Shown here: one piece after another, positions 27,378-36,983 of the stretch
Numbering within the stretch: the first letter of the stretch is position 1
Layout: each line of letters starts with the position of its first letter
NCBI GenBank assembly: GCA_001766825.1
Contig: LYOR01000007.1
Coordinates: 1-64,000 of the forward strand
Source: Candidatus Syntropharchaeum butanivorans
Lineage (GTDB): Archaea; Halobacteriota; Syntropharchaeia; Syntropharchaeales; Syntropharchaeaceae
DNA: 64,000 nt
Reading direction: 5' to 3'
Notes under the pieces: generated by a model
Seen by the model: the letters and a program-made list of their open reading frames with translations, nothing else
Told to the model about the DNA's origin: nothing
Database searches by the model: none
Translations under genes and position numbers: made by a program

Positions 27378-28784
27378 TTATTTGGATCTGTACTTTGGAT
27401 GATACTTCTTTATGATCTCCTCGTCTATCCGCTTCAGCTCACCCTCCGGGAGCATTGAAAGCAGTTCCCAGCCAAGGTCAAGCGTCTGGAAGATCGTTCT
27501 ATCCTCATCAGGCCCCTGTGTCACAAACTCCCGTTCATACCTGTCTGCAAACTCAAGATATCTCCGATCCCGCTCGGTCAATGCCTCCTCACCGACGACC
27601 GCAACAAGATCCCTCATATCCCTTCCTTCAGCATAAGCGGCATATAGCTGGTTTGCAACACCTGCATGATCCTCCCGTGTCCTCCCGGGACCTATCCCCT
27701 CATCCATCAGCCTTGATAGGGATGGTAGCACATCAACTGGCGGATATATACCCCTCCTGTGGAGGTTACGGGATAGGACAAACTGCCCTTCGGTGATGTA
27801 GCCGGTGAGATCTGGAATGGGGTGTGTGATATCATCGTCTGGCATCGAGAGGATTGGAATCTGAGTAATAGATCCTTTCTTGCCCCTTATTCTCCCTGCC
27901 CGCTCATATATAGTCGAAAGATCCGTGTACATGTACCCTGGATAGCCCCTTCTCCCGGGAACCTCCTCACGCGCGGCTGAAATCTCACGGAGCGCCTCAC
28001 AGTAGTTTGTCATATCGGTCAGGATGACCAGAACATGCATATCGCACTCAAACGCCAGGTACTCCGCGGTTGTGAGTGCCATTCGCGGGGTGATGATCCG
28101 CTCAATTGCAGGATCGTCTGCAAGGTTGATGAAGGCCACGATCCGCTCAAGTGCGCCGGTCCGCTCAAAGTCACGCATGAAGAAGGATGCATCCTCGTGC
28201 GTTATACCCATCGCGGCGAATACAACCGAGAATGGTTCTTCTGAGCCTAAAACCTTTGCCTGACGTGCTATCTGAGCTGCAAGCTCGTTGTGAGGCATAC
28301 CGGCCCCGGAGAATATCGGGAGCTTCTGACCGCGCACAAGCGTATTCATCCCGTCGATCGTCGATATACCGGTCTGGATGAACTCATTTGGATATGCCCG
28401 GGATGTCGGGTTTATTGCAGCACCATTGATATCGAGCTTCTTCTCAGGTATGATCGGTGGTGCACCATCTATCGGCCGGCCAAGCCCATCGAAGAACCTT
28501 CCCACCATCTCCCTTGAAACCCCGATACGCATGATATCGCCGGTGAATCTCACCTTCGTCTGATCTGTATCGATACCACGTGTGCCCTCAAAGACCTGTA
28601 CAACCGCTATACCGCTTCTTGCCTCAAGCACCTGCCCCATCCGGGTCTCACCTGACGCGAGGTTGATCCTCACAACCTCACCGTATGCAACACCCTCCAC
28701 ACCCTCGACCACGATGAGTGGACCTGCAACCTCAGTGACAGCCGTATACTCACGGGTTGAAACCTCTGCCGATGCCATTTTCAC
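27378..28784 (-). CDS. atpB: A-type ATP synthase subunit B
   Basis: This 468-residue, non-catalytic nucleotide-binding subunit carries [22 protein letters not shown] in place of a canonical P-loop, as archaeal B subunits do, and [23 protein letters not shown] and TRPALTEFADRYE-like C-terminal parts ([16 protein letters not shown]). Three B and three A subunits form the A1 hexamer. It overlaps the subunit A stop by four bases. Confidence 0.97.
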   Translation of the reverse strand: MKMASAEVSTREYTAVTEVAGPLIVVEGVEGVAYGEVVRINLASGETRMGQVLEARSGIAVVQVFEGTRGIDTDQTKVRFTGDIMRIGVSREMVGRFFDGLGRPIDGAPPIIPEKKLDINGAAINPTSRAYPNEFIQTGISTIDGMNTLVRGQKLPIFSGAGMPHNELAAQIARQAKVLGSEEPFSVVFAAMGITHEDASFFMRDFERTGALERIVAFINLADDPAIERIITPRMALTTAEYLAFECDMHVLVILTDMTNYCEALREISAAREEVPGRRGYPGYMYTDLSTIYERAGRIRGKKGSITQIPILSMPDDDITHPIPDLTGYITEGQFVLSRNLHRRGIYPPVDVLPSLSRLMDEGIGPGRTREDHAGVANQLYAAYAEGRDMRDLVAVVGEEALTERDRRYLEFADRYEREFVTQGPDEDRTIFQTLDLGWELLSMLPEGELKRIDEEIIKKYHPKYRSK

Positions 28785-30538
28785 GCCTCCAGTGATCCAA
28801 ACTGCTCATCCATATGCTTTATGATCTCCTCATACCGTGCCCTGAACTCCTCCCCGGGCACATACTTCATACGCGCAATCTCATCCTTTACAGGGAGACT
28901 CTCTATCTTATCGATCCCGATGCCCGCATCAAGCGCTTCATCTGCCTTATCATAGAACCTCAGAATCACATTTGCCATGAGATACTGCTTTTCCAGTGGG
29001 CAGTACGAGTCCACAGGATGATACGCATTCTGCTGGAGGAAATCTTCCCTCACCATCCTTGCAACATCAAGAAGCACCCTTTCACGCTCTGGAAGTGCAT
29101 CTGCACCAACAAGCTGGACAATCTCCTGGAGTTCTGACTCCTTCTGGAGGATTGCCATCATGCGGTTGCGCTGATCCATAAATCCTGGGGGAGCATTCTT
29201 CTCAAACCATGGCGTGAGCGGCTCAAGGTACAGTGAATAGCTCCTCAACCAGTTTATCGCAGGGAAGTGTCTCCTGTCTGCAAGTGTTGAATCAAGCGCC
29301 CAGAACACACTCACAACACGCAGCGTGTTCTGAGATACAGGCTCTGATAGATCACCACCCGGTGGAGATACCGCTCCAACCACAGAGACCGACCCATACT
29401 CCTCCCTCGAACCAAGCACACGCACCCTACCGGTCCGCTCATAGAAGTCTGCAAGCCTGGTTGCAAGGTACGCTGGATACCCTTCCTCACCGGGCATCTC
29501 CTCGAGCCTGCCTGAGACCTCTCTCAGTGCCTCAGCCCATCTTGAGGTTGAATCTGCCATCAGGGAGACGTCATAACCCATATCCCGGTAGTACTCCGCG
29601 AGCGTTATACCTGTATAGATCGATGCTTCACGCGCTGCAACAGGCATGTTTGACGTGTTTGCTATAAGCACCGAGCGCTCCATCAGCTTCTCACCGGTCG
29701 TGGGATCATCGAGCTCAGGGAATGTATCAAGCACCTCGGTCATCTCATTCCCGCGCTCACCACACCCCACATACACGACGACCTGTGCATCTGACCACTT
29801 TGCAAGCTGGTGCTGTGATACAGTCTTCCCGGTTCCAAACCCGCCAGGGATCGCGCCAGCGCCTCCCTTTGCCATCGGGAAGAATGTATCATAGATGCGC
29901 TGACCTGTGAGAAGTGGCACCTCTGGATCTAACTTCTCCTTGTAAGGTCTTCCAATCCGGACAGGCCATCGCTGGATCATTGTAAGCTCCTTCATCCCAT
30001 CCTCTGTCTCAATCAGAGCAATCGTATCGATGACCCTGTGCTTCCCCCCCTTGATCTCAACGAGCTTACCACTCACACCCGGTGGCACCATGATCTTATG
30101 TGTGATGACCTTCGACTCCTGGACCGTTCCGAGTACGTCGCCCCCTTCTACCTGCTTACCCTCCTCGGCAGTGGGCGTAAAGTCCCACTGACGCTCTCTA
30201 TCAAGCGCAGGTACCTCAACACCTCTTGTGATATAATCACCTGCGCGCTCTCTGATTGCATCAAGTGGGCGTTGCACACCGTCATAAAAGTTCGTTATTA
30301 TCCCGGGTCCAAGCTCTGCAGATAAAGGAGCTCCGGTTCTGAGCACAGGCTCACCTGGCTTAAGACCTGTCGTATCTTCATAGACCTGAATGTAGGCAAG
30401 GTCTCCATCGAGCCTGATCGTCTCCCCCATCAACCTTTCCTCACCGACCTTGACCAGCTCATACATCTCACAGCCCCTCATATTGTCCGCGATAACAAGG
30501 GGCCCTGCAATCTTTGAGATGATACCATTCTCACTCAT
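28781..30538 (-). CDS. atpA: A-type ATP synthase catalytic subunit A
   Basis: This 585-residue catalytic subunit has the P-loop [19 protein letters not shown], the arginine-finger region, and the archaeal A-subunit insert of about 90 residues (after [13 protein letters not shown]). The catalytic Glu lies in [16 protein letters not shown], and [27 protein letters not shown] is typical. There is no intein at the P-loop, where some archaeal homologues carry one. It starts right at the stop of subunit F. Confidence 0.97.
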   Translation of the reverse strand: MSENGIISKIAGPLVIADNMRGCEMYELVKVGEERLMGETIRLDGDLAYIQVYEDTTGLKPGEPVLRTGAPLSAELGPGIITNFYDGVQRPLDAIRERAGDYITRGVEVPALDRERQWDFTPTAEEGKQVEGGDVLGTVQESKVITHKIMVPPGVSGKLVEIKGGKHRVIDTIALIETEDGMKELTMIQRWPVRIGRPYKEKLDPEVPLLTGQRIYDTFFPMAKGGAGAIPGGFGTGKTVSQHQLAKWSDAQVVVYVGCGERGNEMTEVLDTFPELDDPTTGEKLMERSVLIANTSNMPVAAREASIYTGITLAEYYRDMGYDVSLMADSTSRWAEALREVSGRLEEMPGEEGYPAYLATRLADFYERTGRVRVLGSREEYGSVSVVGAVSPPGGDLSEPVSQNTLRVVSVFWALDSTLADRRHFPAINWLRSYSLYLEPLTPWFEKNAPPGFMDQRNRMMAILQKESELQEIVQLVGADALPERERVLLDVARMVREDFLQQNAYHPVDSYCPLEKQYLMANVILRFYDKADEALDAGIGIDKIESLPVKDEIARMKYVPGEEFRARYEEIIKHMDEQFGSLEA

Positions 30539-30861
30539 TATATCTCAACTCCAATTGCCTTCTTGACGAGTTCTCGAAGCGGATCAACCTCCCGTTCTAT
30601 CTTCCCCCGCTTATCCGGGATCTCAACGATGATAGGAGTTATACCCTTCTTCTTCGAGTTGATCTCATCGATCTTATCACGAATCTCATCGGCGATACGC
30701 TCTGTTGTGATGATGATTCCACACCTCTCATCAGAAGATAGCTCATCGAGGATGGAGGATGCATCTTTCGGATCCTTCACCTCCCACGTCCTGGATACAC
30801 CCGCCAGTCTGAGACCTGTGGCGGTATCCGGATCAGCTATCACTGCTATATCCAATCTCAA
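30538..30861 (-). CDS. atpF: A-type ATP synthase subunit F
   Basis: This 107-residue Rossmann-like subunit begins [21 protein letters not shown] and contains [18 protein letters not shown], then PIIVEIPDK. It caps the central stalk. It overlaps the end of subunit E by four bases and abuts subunit A. In the usual archaeal order a subunit C gene lies between E and F; here it is missing. Confidence 0.93.
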   Translation of the reverse strand: MRLDIAVIADPDTATGLRLAGVSRTWEVKDPKDASSILDELSSDERCGIIITTERIADEIRDKIDEINSKKKGITPIIVEIPDKRGKIEREVDPLRELVKKAIGVEI

Positions 30862-31448
30862 GCACCTCCAAAGAGAGTGGTCGTCACCTCACCTCTTAAA
30901 TCCTCGAGGAAACGTTCCATCCTCCTCTCAAATGTATTATTGACCTCTATCTTACCATCGCGCGTCCTGACGATGACACCCCCCATCCCGGCAACCCTCT
31001 CCTCTGATGGGATGATCTTTACGCCAAGCTCAGCCGCGATTGAATCAAGATCAAGAGATACACCATCCGGGAGCAGAACCTCGACCTCATCTGCCCCAAT
31101 GCTTTGAATACCCTCCTTTATAAGTCCTGTCAGAATATCATTATATCTGGAGTCACTTCTCACCTTCTCGATCTCACTCTTTGCTGCATCAAACACCCGG
31201 GTTATCAGCTCCTCCTGCGCCTCCCATCTGAGCCTTCTTGCCTTGAGTTTCGCATCTGCAATGATTCGCTGCTTCTCAAGGATGGCATCCTTCTCACCCT
31301 TCTCCAATATCGCCTGCTTCCTCCTCTCTGCCTCCTCTCTCGCCTCTTCAAGAATCTCATCACGGCGTCTGTTTGCTTCCTGGAGTATCTTCTCAACCTC
31401 TGCACCTGCACGCTCCTCTATCTTCTTTATGATCTCATCAGCACCCAT
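30858..31448 (-). CDS. atpE: A-type ATP synthase subunit E
   Basis: The 196-residue peripheral-stalk subunit has a long N-terminal coiled coil (EIIKKIEERAGAEVEKILQEANRRRDEIL and onward) and a globular C-terminus with GGVIVRTRDGKIEVNNTFERRMERF. It pairs with subunit H to form the stator stalk. It starts at the H stop, so the two stalk proteins are translationally linked. Confidence 0.94.
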   Translation of the reverse strand: MGADEIIKKIEERAGAEVEKILQEANRRRDEILEEAREEAERRKQAILEKGEKDAILEKQRIIADAKLKARRLRWEAQEELITRVFDAAKSEIEKVRSDSRYNDILTGLIKEGIQSIGADEVEVLLPDGVSLDLDSIAAELGVKIIPSEERVAGMGGVIVRTRDGKIEVNNTFERRMERFLEDLRGEVTTTLFGGA

Positions 31449-31792
31449 TATCCCACCCCTAATAGCTTTGCGAGTACAACTTCGGTCGCCTTCTCGATAC
31501 TGGAGGATGCACGTGTTCGCAGATCTTCAACCTCCTTTTTAGCAGCTTCGAGTATCTCCTTGGCCTCAAGGTTTGCTTCGTTCACACTTTCATCAACTTT
31601 TGCCCTTGCAAGAGCTTGAGCCTCCTCTTCAACCTTTGCAATGATCTCTTTCGCCTCTCTTGATGCCCTCTCAAGTATGGCAGCAGCCTCACCTTTCGCC
31701 TCCTCGATCCGACCTTGTGCCCGCTGTTCTGCATCTTTTATGGCTTTAAGTGACTCTACAACCGTATAAACTCCTCCTGTGAGTTTGATCAA
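31448..31792 (-). CDS. ahaH: A-type ATP synthase subunit H (peripheral stalk)
   Basis: The 114-residue protein is an Ala/Glu/Lys-rich right-handed coiled coil (VVESLKAIKDAEQRAQGRIEEAKGEAAAILE) typical of subunit H. It normally starts the ahaHIKECFABD operon. Here the next gene is E, so the membrane subunits I and K are absent from the cluster. The marker-12 gene ends 46 bp upstream on the same strand and could share its promoter. Confidence 0.85.
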   Translation of the reverse strand: MIKLTGGVYTVVESLKAIKDAEQRAQGRIEEAKGEAAAILERASREAKEIIAKVEEEAQALARAKVDESVNEANLEAKEILEAAKKEVEDLRTRASSSIEKATEVVLAKLLGVG

Positions 31793-31838
31793 CCGGATCC
31801 GATGAACAGGAACTTTTCATCTCTTTTTCCATCATACT

Positions 31839-32810
31839 TTATATATTCTTTTCTGTTTTCTTTTCCTCCTTATTCAGCCCTTCTGGTGCGTCAATGCCAA
31901 TCCCCAGAATCTCGGACTCACCCTCAAAGACTGCTTCTGCAATCTCAAGACAACCTTTTGCTGCAGTCCATCTATCAAGTACCACTGGCTCACACGAAAG
32001 GAGCCTGCCAACCTCCACTCGAAAAGCCTCATCAGACCCGATGGCACCTGTCAGGAATAAATCAGCATCTCTAAATTCAACCCCGTAATCTTTCAATAGA
32101 ACCGAGAGCGCAGATATTTCCATTGAAGCAAACAGTGCAATTACTTCCCCCGGGGTTGTACCATCAATCTTATTGAGCTTGTGGAGTACCCCACCCTTTG
32201 AAAAGGCCTCGTTTGCGCTGCACAATCCACTGTCAACCTCACGAATCATCTCAAGATCAAGTGGGCCCTGGAGAGTGCCCGGAGCAAATATACAGGCGTC
32301 AAGTGCACCAATGATCTTCCCATCTGCGACAGCAACCGTTACTGTATTTGAACTGACATCAGAGACGATGAAACTTCTGTGACCCCTGCGGTATATGTAA
32401 TAGCACACCCCAACTTTCTCAGGGCTTGCCCCATGTGAGAAGACGTGCATCCTTGGATCACCGATACTTCCTCGATGAATACCGGGGATGAGAACTGCAG
32501 GGATGGAGGCGGCTTTTATCACGTCAAATACCCTTGTGCCACCACCTACATGCTCTCCTGCCCCTCCCCCGCCCTTCACACCTCTATTTTTAACCTTCCA
32601 GATCGGTGTGATCCTCGAGATTGCATCGCCCATCGAGTACGTCATCCCGATAAGCTTCACCTCATCGAGCGTTATCCTGAGGTTCTTCTCAATCTCGCCA
32701 AGGAGATCATTTGATGATAGCTCCAGTGCCCTCTTTCGCCCTATCTCGAAGAGGCACCGTGGTGATGCAAACCTTATCCCGGAGGTCCCATGATCAATCC
32801 CTATGAACAT
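31839..32810 (-). CDS. Methanogenesis marker protein 12 (actin/HSP70-like ATPase fold)
   Basis: This 323-residue protein starts FIGIDHGTSGIRFASP, a phosphate-1 loop of the ASKHA fold, with later glycine-rich loops (FIVSDVSSNTVTVAVADG and LTGAIGSDEA). The sequence matches what I know as methanogenesis marker 12, found in organisms with methyl- or alkyl-CoM reductase; its biochemical role is unsettled. Having it near two reductase operons is consistent. It is transcribed ahead of the A-ATPase cluster and divergently from the pilus-type ATPase, whose promoter lies inside or next to its 5' end. Confidence 0.8.
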   Translation of the reverse strand: MFIGIDHGTSGIRFASPRCLFEIGRKRALELSSNDLLGEIEKNLRITLDEVKLIGMTYSMGDAISRITPIWKVKNRGVKGGGGAGEHVGGGTRVFDVIKAASIPAVLIPGIHRGSIGDPRMHVFSHGASPEKVGVCYYIYRRGHRSFIVSDVSSNTVTVAVADGKIIGALDACIFAPGTLQGPLDLEMIREVDSGLCSANEAFSKGGVLHKLNKIDGTTPGEVIALFASMEISALSVLLKDYGVEFRDADLFLTGAIGSDEAFRVEVGRLLSCEPVVLDRWTAAKGCLEIAEAVFEGESEILGIGIDAPEGLNKEEKKTEKNI

Positions 32811-32850
32811 CCTGCATCCAGATCCGGATCAGAATTGAAAAGCTTAACCA

Positions 32851-32857
32851 TTATATA
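32851..32857 (+). promoter_or_regulatory. TATA box of the pilus-type ATPase gene
   Basis: TTATATA lies in an A/T-rich patch after the marker-12 start codon. A transcript would begin near 32880, downstream of the first in-frame ATG (32790), so that ATG is unlikely to be the real start. Confidence 0.4.
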
Positions 32858-32909
32858 CATCCTCGAAAAGAATAAAAATATTGAAGGTTGCACTTGTGGG
32901 GGGAAAAGG

Positions 32910-34520
32910 TTGGGACTTGGCAGGCTCAAGGAGCTTTTCCTGAAGGAGAAGACGGTAGACTTTGGTGAGTATAGCCCGGCTGAGTATGGGTATCTATTCG
33001 AGGAGCCTCGGTTTGAGGGTGTGAAGATCCTTGAACGCTACTGGCTCGAGGAGCCATACTCACAGGTGACAATTATAGAGCGTGATCATGAGGACTACTT
33101 CTACCATGTCACAGAGCCCCAGCTATCCTCCTATGAGAAGATCCTGTTGAGAGACATAAGGATGATCATACATGAGAGGCTCCTGGATGCATCCCTGAAA
33201 GGTGTGAGAAAGGAGGAACTTCTAAAGCACCTTCTGAGAGATGCAGCCTCGAACTACATTGTAGAGATTGATCCGATACTCTTCTTCAAGTTCGAGTACT
33301 ACATCCTGAGGGACTATCTTAAATTCGGGAAGCTCACACCCCTTATGAAAGATCCCTACCTCGAGGATATCTCGTGCAATGGATGGGGGAAGCCGATTTA
33401 TGTATATCACAAACGCTACCGTGACATCGAGACGAATGTGGTCTTTGATAAGCGGGAACTCGATGAGTTTGTACAGGTATTCACCCAGAAAGGGAGAAAA
33501 CACATCTCAAAGCGAGATCCGCTGATTCATGCCACGATGCCAGATGGCAGCAGGATCCAGCTCACATTCAGTGATGAAATCACGAAACATGGGAGCACAT
33601 TCACGATCAGAAAGTTCAACGAGATGCCCACCACCCCGATCGATCTGATAGAATGGGGGACCTTCTCCCCTGAGTCGATGGCATACCTCTGGCTTGCGGT
33701 TGAAAACGCCAAGAGTCTGCTCTTTGTTGGCGGAACAGCCTCTGGTAAGACGACATCATTAAATGCGGTTTCACTCTTCATACCCTTAAGGGCAAAGATT
33801 GTAACACTTGAGGATACGCGAGAGATCCGGCTACCTCACCCCAACTGGATACCTGATGTTACACGTGCCTCTGTATCAGGTACAGGTGAGGATGTTGACA
33901 TGTACAAGCTCCTCAAGTCAGCACTGAGGCAGCGACCTGAGTACCTGCTCGTGGGAGAGGTGAGGGGAGAAGAGGCGCTCACACTCTTTCAGGCAATGTC
34001 AACAGGGCATACAACTTTCTCCACAATGCATGCCGACTCTGTGGAAACTGCGATAAGACGGCTTGAAAGTCCGCCGATCAACGTACCAAGAGGTATGCTC
34101 GAGGCGCTTGATATCATATCGGTCCAGGCTCAGACCTACGTCAATGGTGAGCGTGTCAGGAGAAACCTGGGGCTCACAGAGATTACAGGTATCGATACAT
34201 CAACACGAAACATCAAGACGGTAGAGGTCTTCAGGTGGGATCCGGCACTTGATGAGTTCTATCGTTCAGGAAACTCAGCAGTTCTTGAGGAGATACGGAA
34301 GTTCAGGGGATGGAGCCAGGAGGTGCTTGAGGAGGAGATGAATAAACGCCAGATCGTCCTTGAGTTCATGCTCAAGAAGGGGATCAGGGACTTTAACAGC
34401 GTCACACGTATCATATATGAGTTCCAGGCCAATCCTCAGAAGGTCATGCGATGGATTAACCTTGAAGCTTGGGGCGAACTTGCCAACAGAAACAGAGAGA
34501 GGGAGAGGGTGGAGGTATAA
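32910..34520 (+). CDS. Archaeal type IV pilus/archaellum-like secretion ATPase (GspE/TadA family)
   Basis: This secretion ATPase of about 536 residues has a helical N-terminal domain, Walker A FVGGTASGKTTSLNA, an Asp-box LEDTREIRLPH, Walker B-like LLVGEVRGEEAL, and the His box TGHTTFSTMHADS. It assembles or retracts pilins, or drives an archaellum-like filament. The frame extends up to 32790, but those codons overlap the divergent marker-12 gene and precede the TATA box. The TTG at 32910, after the SD-like GGGGGGAAAAGG, gives the typical start of LGLGRLKELFL. No TadC-type membrane platform gene or pilin lies next to it, so it is an orphan here. Confidence 0.85.
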   Translation: MGLGRLKELFLKEKTVDFGEYSPAEYGYLFEEPRFEGVKILERYWLEEPYSQVTIIERDHEDYFYHVTEPQLSSYEKILLRDIRMIIHERLLDASLKGVRKEELLKHLLRDAASNYIVEIDPILFFKFEYYILRDYLKFGKLTPLMKDPYLEDISCNGWGKPIYVYHKRYRDIETNVVFDKRELDEFVQVFTQKGRKHISKRDPLIHATMPDGSRIQLTFSDEITKHGSTFTIRKFNEMPTTPIDLIEWGTFSPESMAYLWLAVENAKSLLFVGGTASGKTTSLNAVSLFIPLRAKIVTLEDTREIRLPHPNWIPDVTRASVSGTGEDVDMYKLLKSALRQRPEYLLVGEVRGEEALTLFQAMSTGHTTFSTMHADSVETAIRRLESPPINVPRGMLEALDIISVQAQTYVNGERVRRNLGLTEITGIDTSTRNIKTVEVFRWDPALDEFYRSGNSAVLEEIRKFRGWSQEVLEEEMNKRQIVLEFMLKKGIRDFNSVTRIIYEFQANPQKVMRWINLEAWGELANRNRERERVEV

Positions 34521-34533
34521 TCGCCCGGATCCC

Positions 34534-35310
34534 TTATTTCTTCTCAATCCACCCTGGATCAAACCCTCCCTCAACGTGCTGTCTCAGGATCCTGCCTGTA
34601 AGCTCCCAGAGTTCCTTCGCATCCCTGTATGGGACACTTCCCCCACCATATCTTGCAGAGATTGAGAGGAGGTCCTCATCACTCATCGGCTTTCCAACGT
34701 TCACGGGTCGATCGAGCGGTACCGCCATCTGGTTCTTTATGTATGTAACCTCCCCGCTTGCCGGGTCGTATCTCGTCCTCCTTCTCGCATCAAACATCAT
34801 ACCATCCTCGTCGAGCCTCAGGGATGACCCGTGAACGGTTATCCCCCGAATCGATGTCCTCGCCGGGTCAAATAGCTCGGTTTCAATGAGCTCCTTTGCA
34901 TACCGCTCAAGGTCCCGCTCTCGTGCCTCGATGAGCTGTCTGCCGGCATACACGATCGTATCAATCCCCGGATAGCGAATATGGTACATGCGCCCCCTGA
35001 ATGCAGGAAACAGCGGAGAAAAGTAGACAGAGTCTGTTATCTGGAGGTATCTGATCTTATCCCCTGCTCTTGCACCGGGTGATGGCTCAATGAGCTCTGA
35101 GATCGGGTCATAGGGCAACTCCATCTCATCAAGTGGTGGATGGATCGAGCCATACACCTCGCCAGGGTTTCTGTGCCCGAGAAGAAGGACAAGATCATCA
35201 TCAGAGATTTCCCTGAGCTGTTTAAACTTCGATTCTGGGCTAAAGAGGGTTCTTCTTCTCTCTGCAACTGAATCTGTTCCTGGATACCTGTTTACCCTGT
35301 TCCTGTCCAT
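34534..35310 (-). CDS. acrG: Alkyl-coenzyme M reductase gamma subunit (operon 1)
   Basis: This 258-residue McrG homologue has ISDDDLVLLLGHRNPGEVYGSIHPPLDE near its start, matching the McrG core. The VHGSSLRLDEDGMMFDARRR segment carries the Arg that in MCR contacts the coenzyme M sulfonate. In methanogens that segment reads VHGHSLRL, so the His is Ser here. I prefer the ATG at 35310, preceded by GGGAGGTGA five bases away; a GTG at 35319 inside the alpha-subunit stop is the alternative. It is the last gene of the B-A-G operon and ends 13 bp from the convergent pilus-type ATPase. Subunits C and D are not encoded nearby. Confidence 0.9.
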   Translation of the reverse strand: MDRNRVNRYPGTDSVAERRRTLFSPESKFKQLREISDDDLVLLLGHRNPGEVYGSIHPPLDEMELPYDPISELIEPSPGARAGDKIRYLQITDSVYFSPLFPAFRGRMYHIRYPGIDTIVYAGRQLIEARERDLERYAKELIETELFDPARTSIRGITVHGSSLRLDEDGMMFDARRRTRYDPASGEVTYIKNQMAVPLDRPVNVGKPMSDEDLLSISARYGGGSVPYRDAKELWELTGRILRQHVEGGFDPGWIEKK

Positions 35311-35315
35311 CAAGA

Positions 35316-36980
35316 TCACCTCCCAGGTTTTATCGGGTCACGATCACCCGCAGGCATAAACTCACCCTTTGTACCACGTGCAATCTCCTCCCTCACATGC
35401 CTGAAGTCGAACACAAGTGAAGGATCCGCGAATGCCACTTTCACGACCGGGCTCAGACACCATGCATCACCCCTTGCACGGTGGGCTGAGAAACATGCTG
35501 CAGGGGAAGGAACGAATATCGATGCTGAAACTGAGTCCTCAGGGATGTTTGGACTTCTGAGCTCCGGTATCACACCTTCATCAGGTCGCACCGAGATCAG
35601 GTTTGCGATGTTGATCTGGTCTGGTGCATCACCGATGCCAACATTATGCCTGCCCCATGCCTCCTTCTGTATGAATGCGCCAGAGTAGTAGACGGCAAGA
35701 AGGGCTGCTGTTGAGTTACCGGTCGCAAAACCAACCCCTATGGCAGATGCTGCATTGAGGTTCAGAAGCCTTATCACCCCTCCCCAGTGATGTTCAAGCA
35801 GCAGCGGATATGTATCATACTGCTCCATCCCATAGAAGTTTACCTCTTCTGTCACCTCCTTCACGACCTCAAATGATGGCCTGGCAGATGCAAGCCCACC
35901 ATACCTATCCTTCACCCAGTCTGAGATGTGATATGCGAAATCATCGAGGAGGTTATTCGTGAACGGGGACGAGAAGGTGTTTGCACCACCGATGCCACCA
36001 AGCACATAACTGTCAAACCATATCAAGCCGTAGACAACACCGCTTATTGCCATCGCCTCCATGCAGTAGTGTACAGGGTCATCACTCACCGTATCGGCCT
36101 GGCAGAAATCCCCTATGTACCCATACGGTATCCCGATCGGCTCATTCGCACCCCTTGGCCCCCTTCTTGGCCATGTTTGCGTCCCAAGGAGCATGTATGC
36201 CATGTGCTTCACCGTGATCGTGAACTCGGCAAGTATCGACCCACCTCCAAGCTTGTACGCCGAGACAAAAGCAAGGGCACTTTGATTCCCATTCCAGCGG
36301 TGAACGATTGAGCCATCTGCAATTCGCACACCGATCGTTGGTATCCTTGAGACCTGATAGAGATGATTACCGATCTTATCCTTGAGCTTCTCTGCCATTT
36401 CCTCCGGGAACTCACGGTTTATATCGATGAGGAAACGCTTGTCAAGCGCATCAGCAAGCTCATCATCCCCTGTTATCACCTTTGCGTATCCATCCCGGGT
36501 CATGAGCGGGTTTATCTCTGCCATGTGCTCCTGAGCAAGCGCACCTCCCACGAGTGAGTGATTGATAGACTCAAGATAACGGTTTATCGTCTCAGGGGTC
36601 ACCGTGACCCCAACCTTCTGCTGAAGTATTCGATGGGGTAGATCAAGCCCGTTTATCGCGGTTCGCTTGATATCATCCCCGAGCTGCTGGATTGCTGCGT
36701 TGTTTATCTGATGGATGTCATCCATATCACAGATTGTATCTGTCCCTGAGATGTAGTAGGGCTCAAGGTACCTTGCTCCGAGTGGAACACCGAGATCCTC
36801 ACGATCCCCCTGATATCCGGGGATTCCCCGCTCTTCTGCGATACGCTTTGATGCCTCGATGAATTCACGCTTCCTCTTTGACTGCATCCTCCCCCCGAAC
36901 TCATAGAAGCGTGTCTTTCTCCGGGTGGGATCATCCTCCCTGAAAATCTCCTTGAATTTCTCGAGTATCTCCTCATCCAT
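35316..36980 (-). CDS. acrA: Alkyl-coenzyme M reductase alpha subunit (operon 1), divergent
   Basis: This 554-residue McrA homologue keeps the nickel-ligand Gln (ALAQEHMAE, Gln150), the CoB-binding KH pair (TVKHMAY), and the ATGNS and LLEHHWGG segments. By-eye alignment to methanogen McrA shows clear differences. The GGVGFTQYATAAY loop is GGANTFSSPF here, three residues shorter and without the catalytic-cavity Tyr333. The FYGYDLQDQC segment reads VGIGDAPDQI, so Tyr444 is Gly, the thioglycine Gly445 is Ile and the methylated Cys452 is Ile. These changes fit a reductase for longer alkyl-CoM substrates. It lies between beta and gamma, an order not seen in mcrBDCGA. Substrate is inferred, not shown. 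Confidence 0.93.
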   Translation of the reverse strand: MDEEILEKFKEIFREDDPTRRKTRFYEFGGRMQSKRKREFIEASKRIAEERGIPGYQGDREDLGVPLGARYLEPYYISGTDTICDMDDIHQINNAAIQQLGDDIKRTAINGLDLPHRILQQKVGVTVTPETINRYLESINHSLVGGALAQEHMAEINPLMTRDGYAKVITGDDELADALDKRFLIDINREFPEEMAEKLKDKIGNHLYQVSRIPTIGVRIADGSIVHRWNGNQSALAFVSAYKLGGGSILAEFTITVKHMAYMLLGTQTWPRRGPRGANEPIGIPYGYIGDFCQADTVSDDPVHYCMEAMAISGVVYGLIWFDSYVLGGIGGANTFSSPFTNNLLDDFAYHISDWVKDRYGGLASARPSFEVVKEVTEEVNFYGMEQYDTYPLLLEHHWGGVIRLLNLNAASAIGVGFATGNSTAALLAVYYSGAFIQKEAWGRHNVGIGDAPDQINIANLISVRPDEGVIPELRSPNIPEDSVSASIFVPSPAACFSAHRARGDAWCLSPVVKVAFADPSLVFDFRHVREEIARGTKGEFMPAGDRDPIKPGR

Positions 36981-36983
36981 GCC

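Noticed and set aside
32790..32909. N-terminal extension of the pilus-type ATPase from ATG 32790
   Set aside because: It overlaps the divergent marker-12 start and lies upstream of the only good TATA box.
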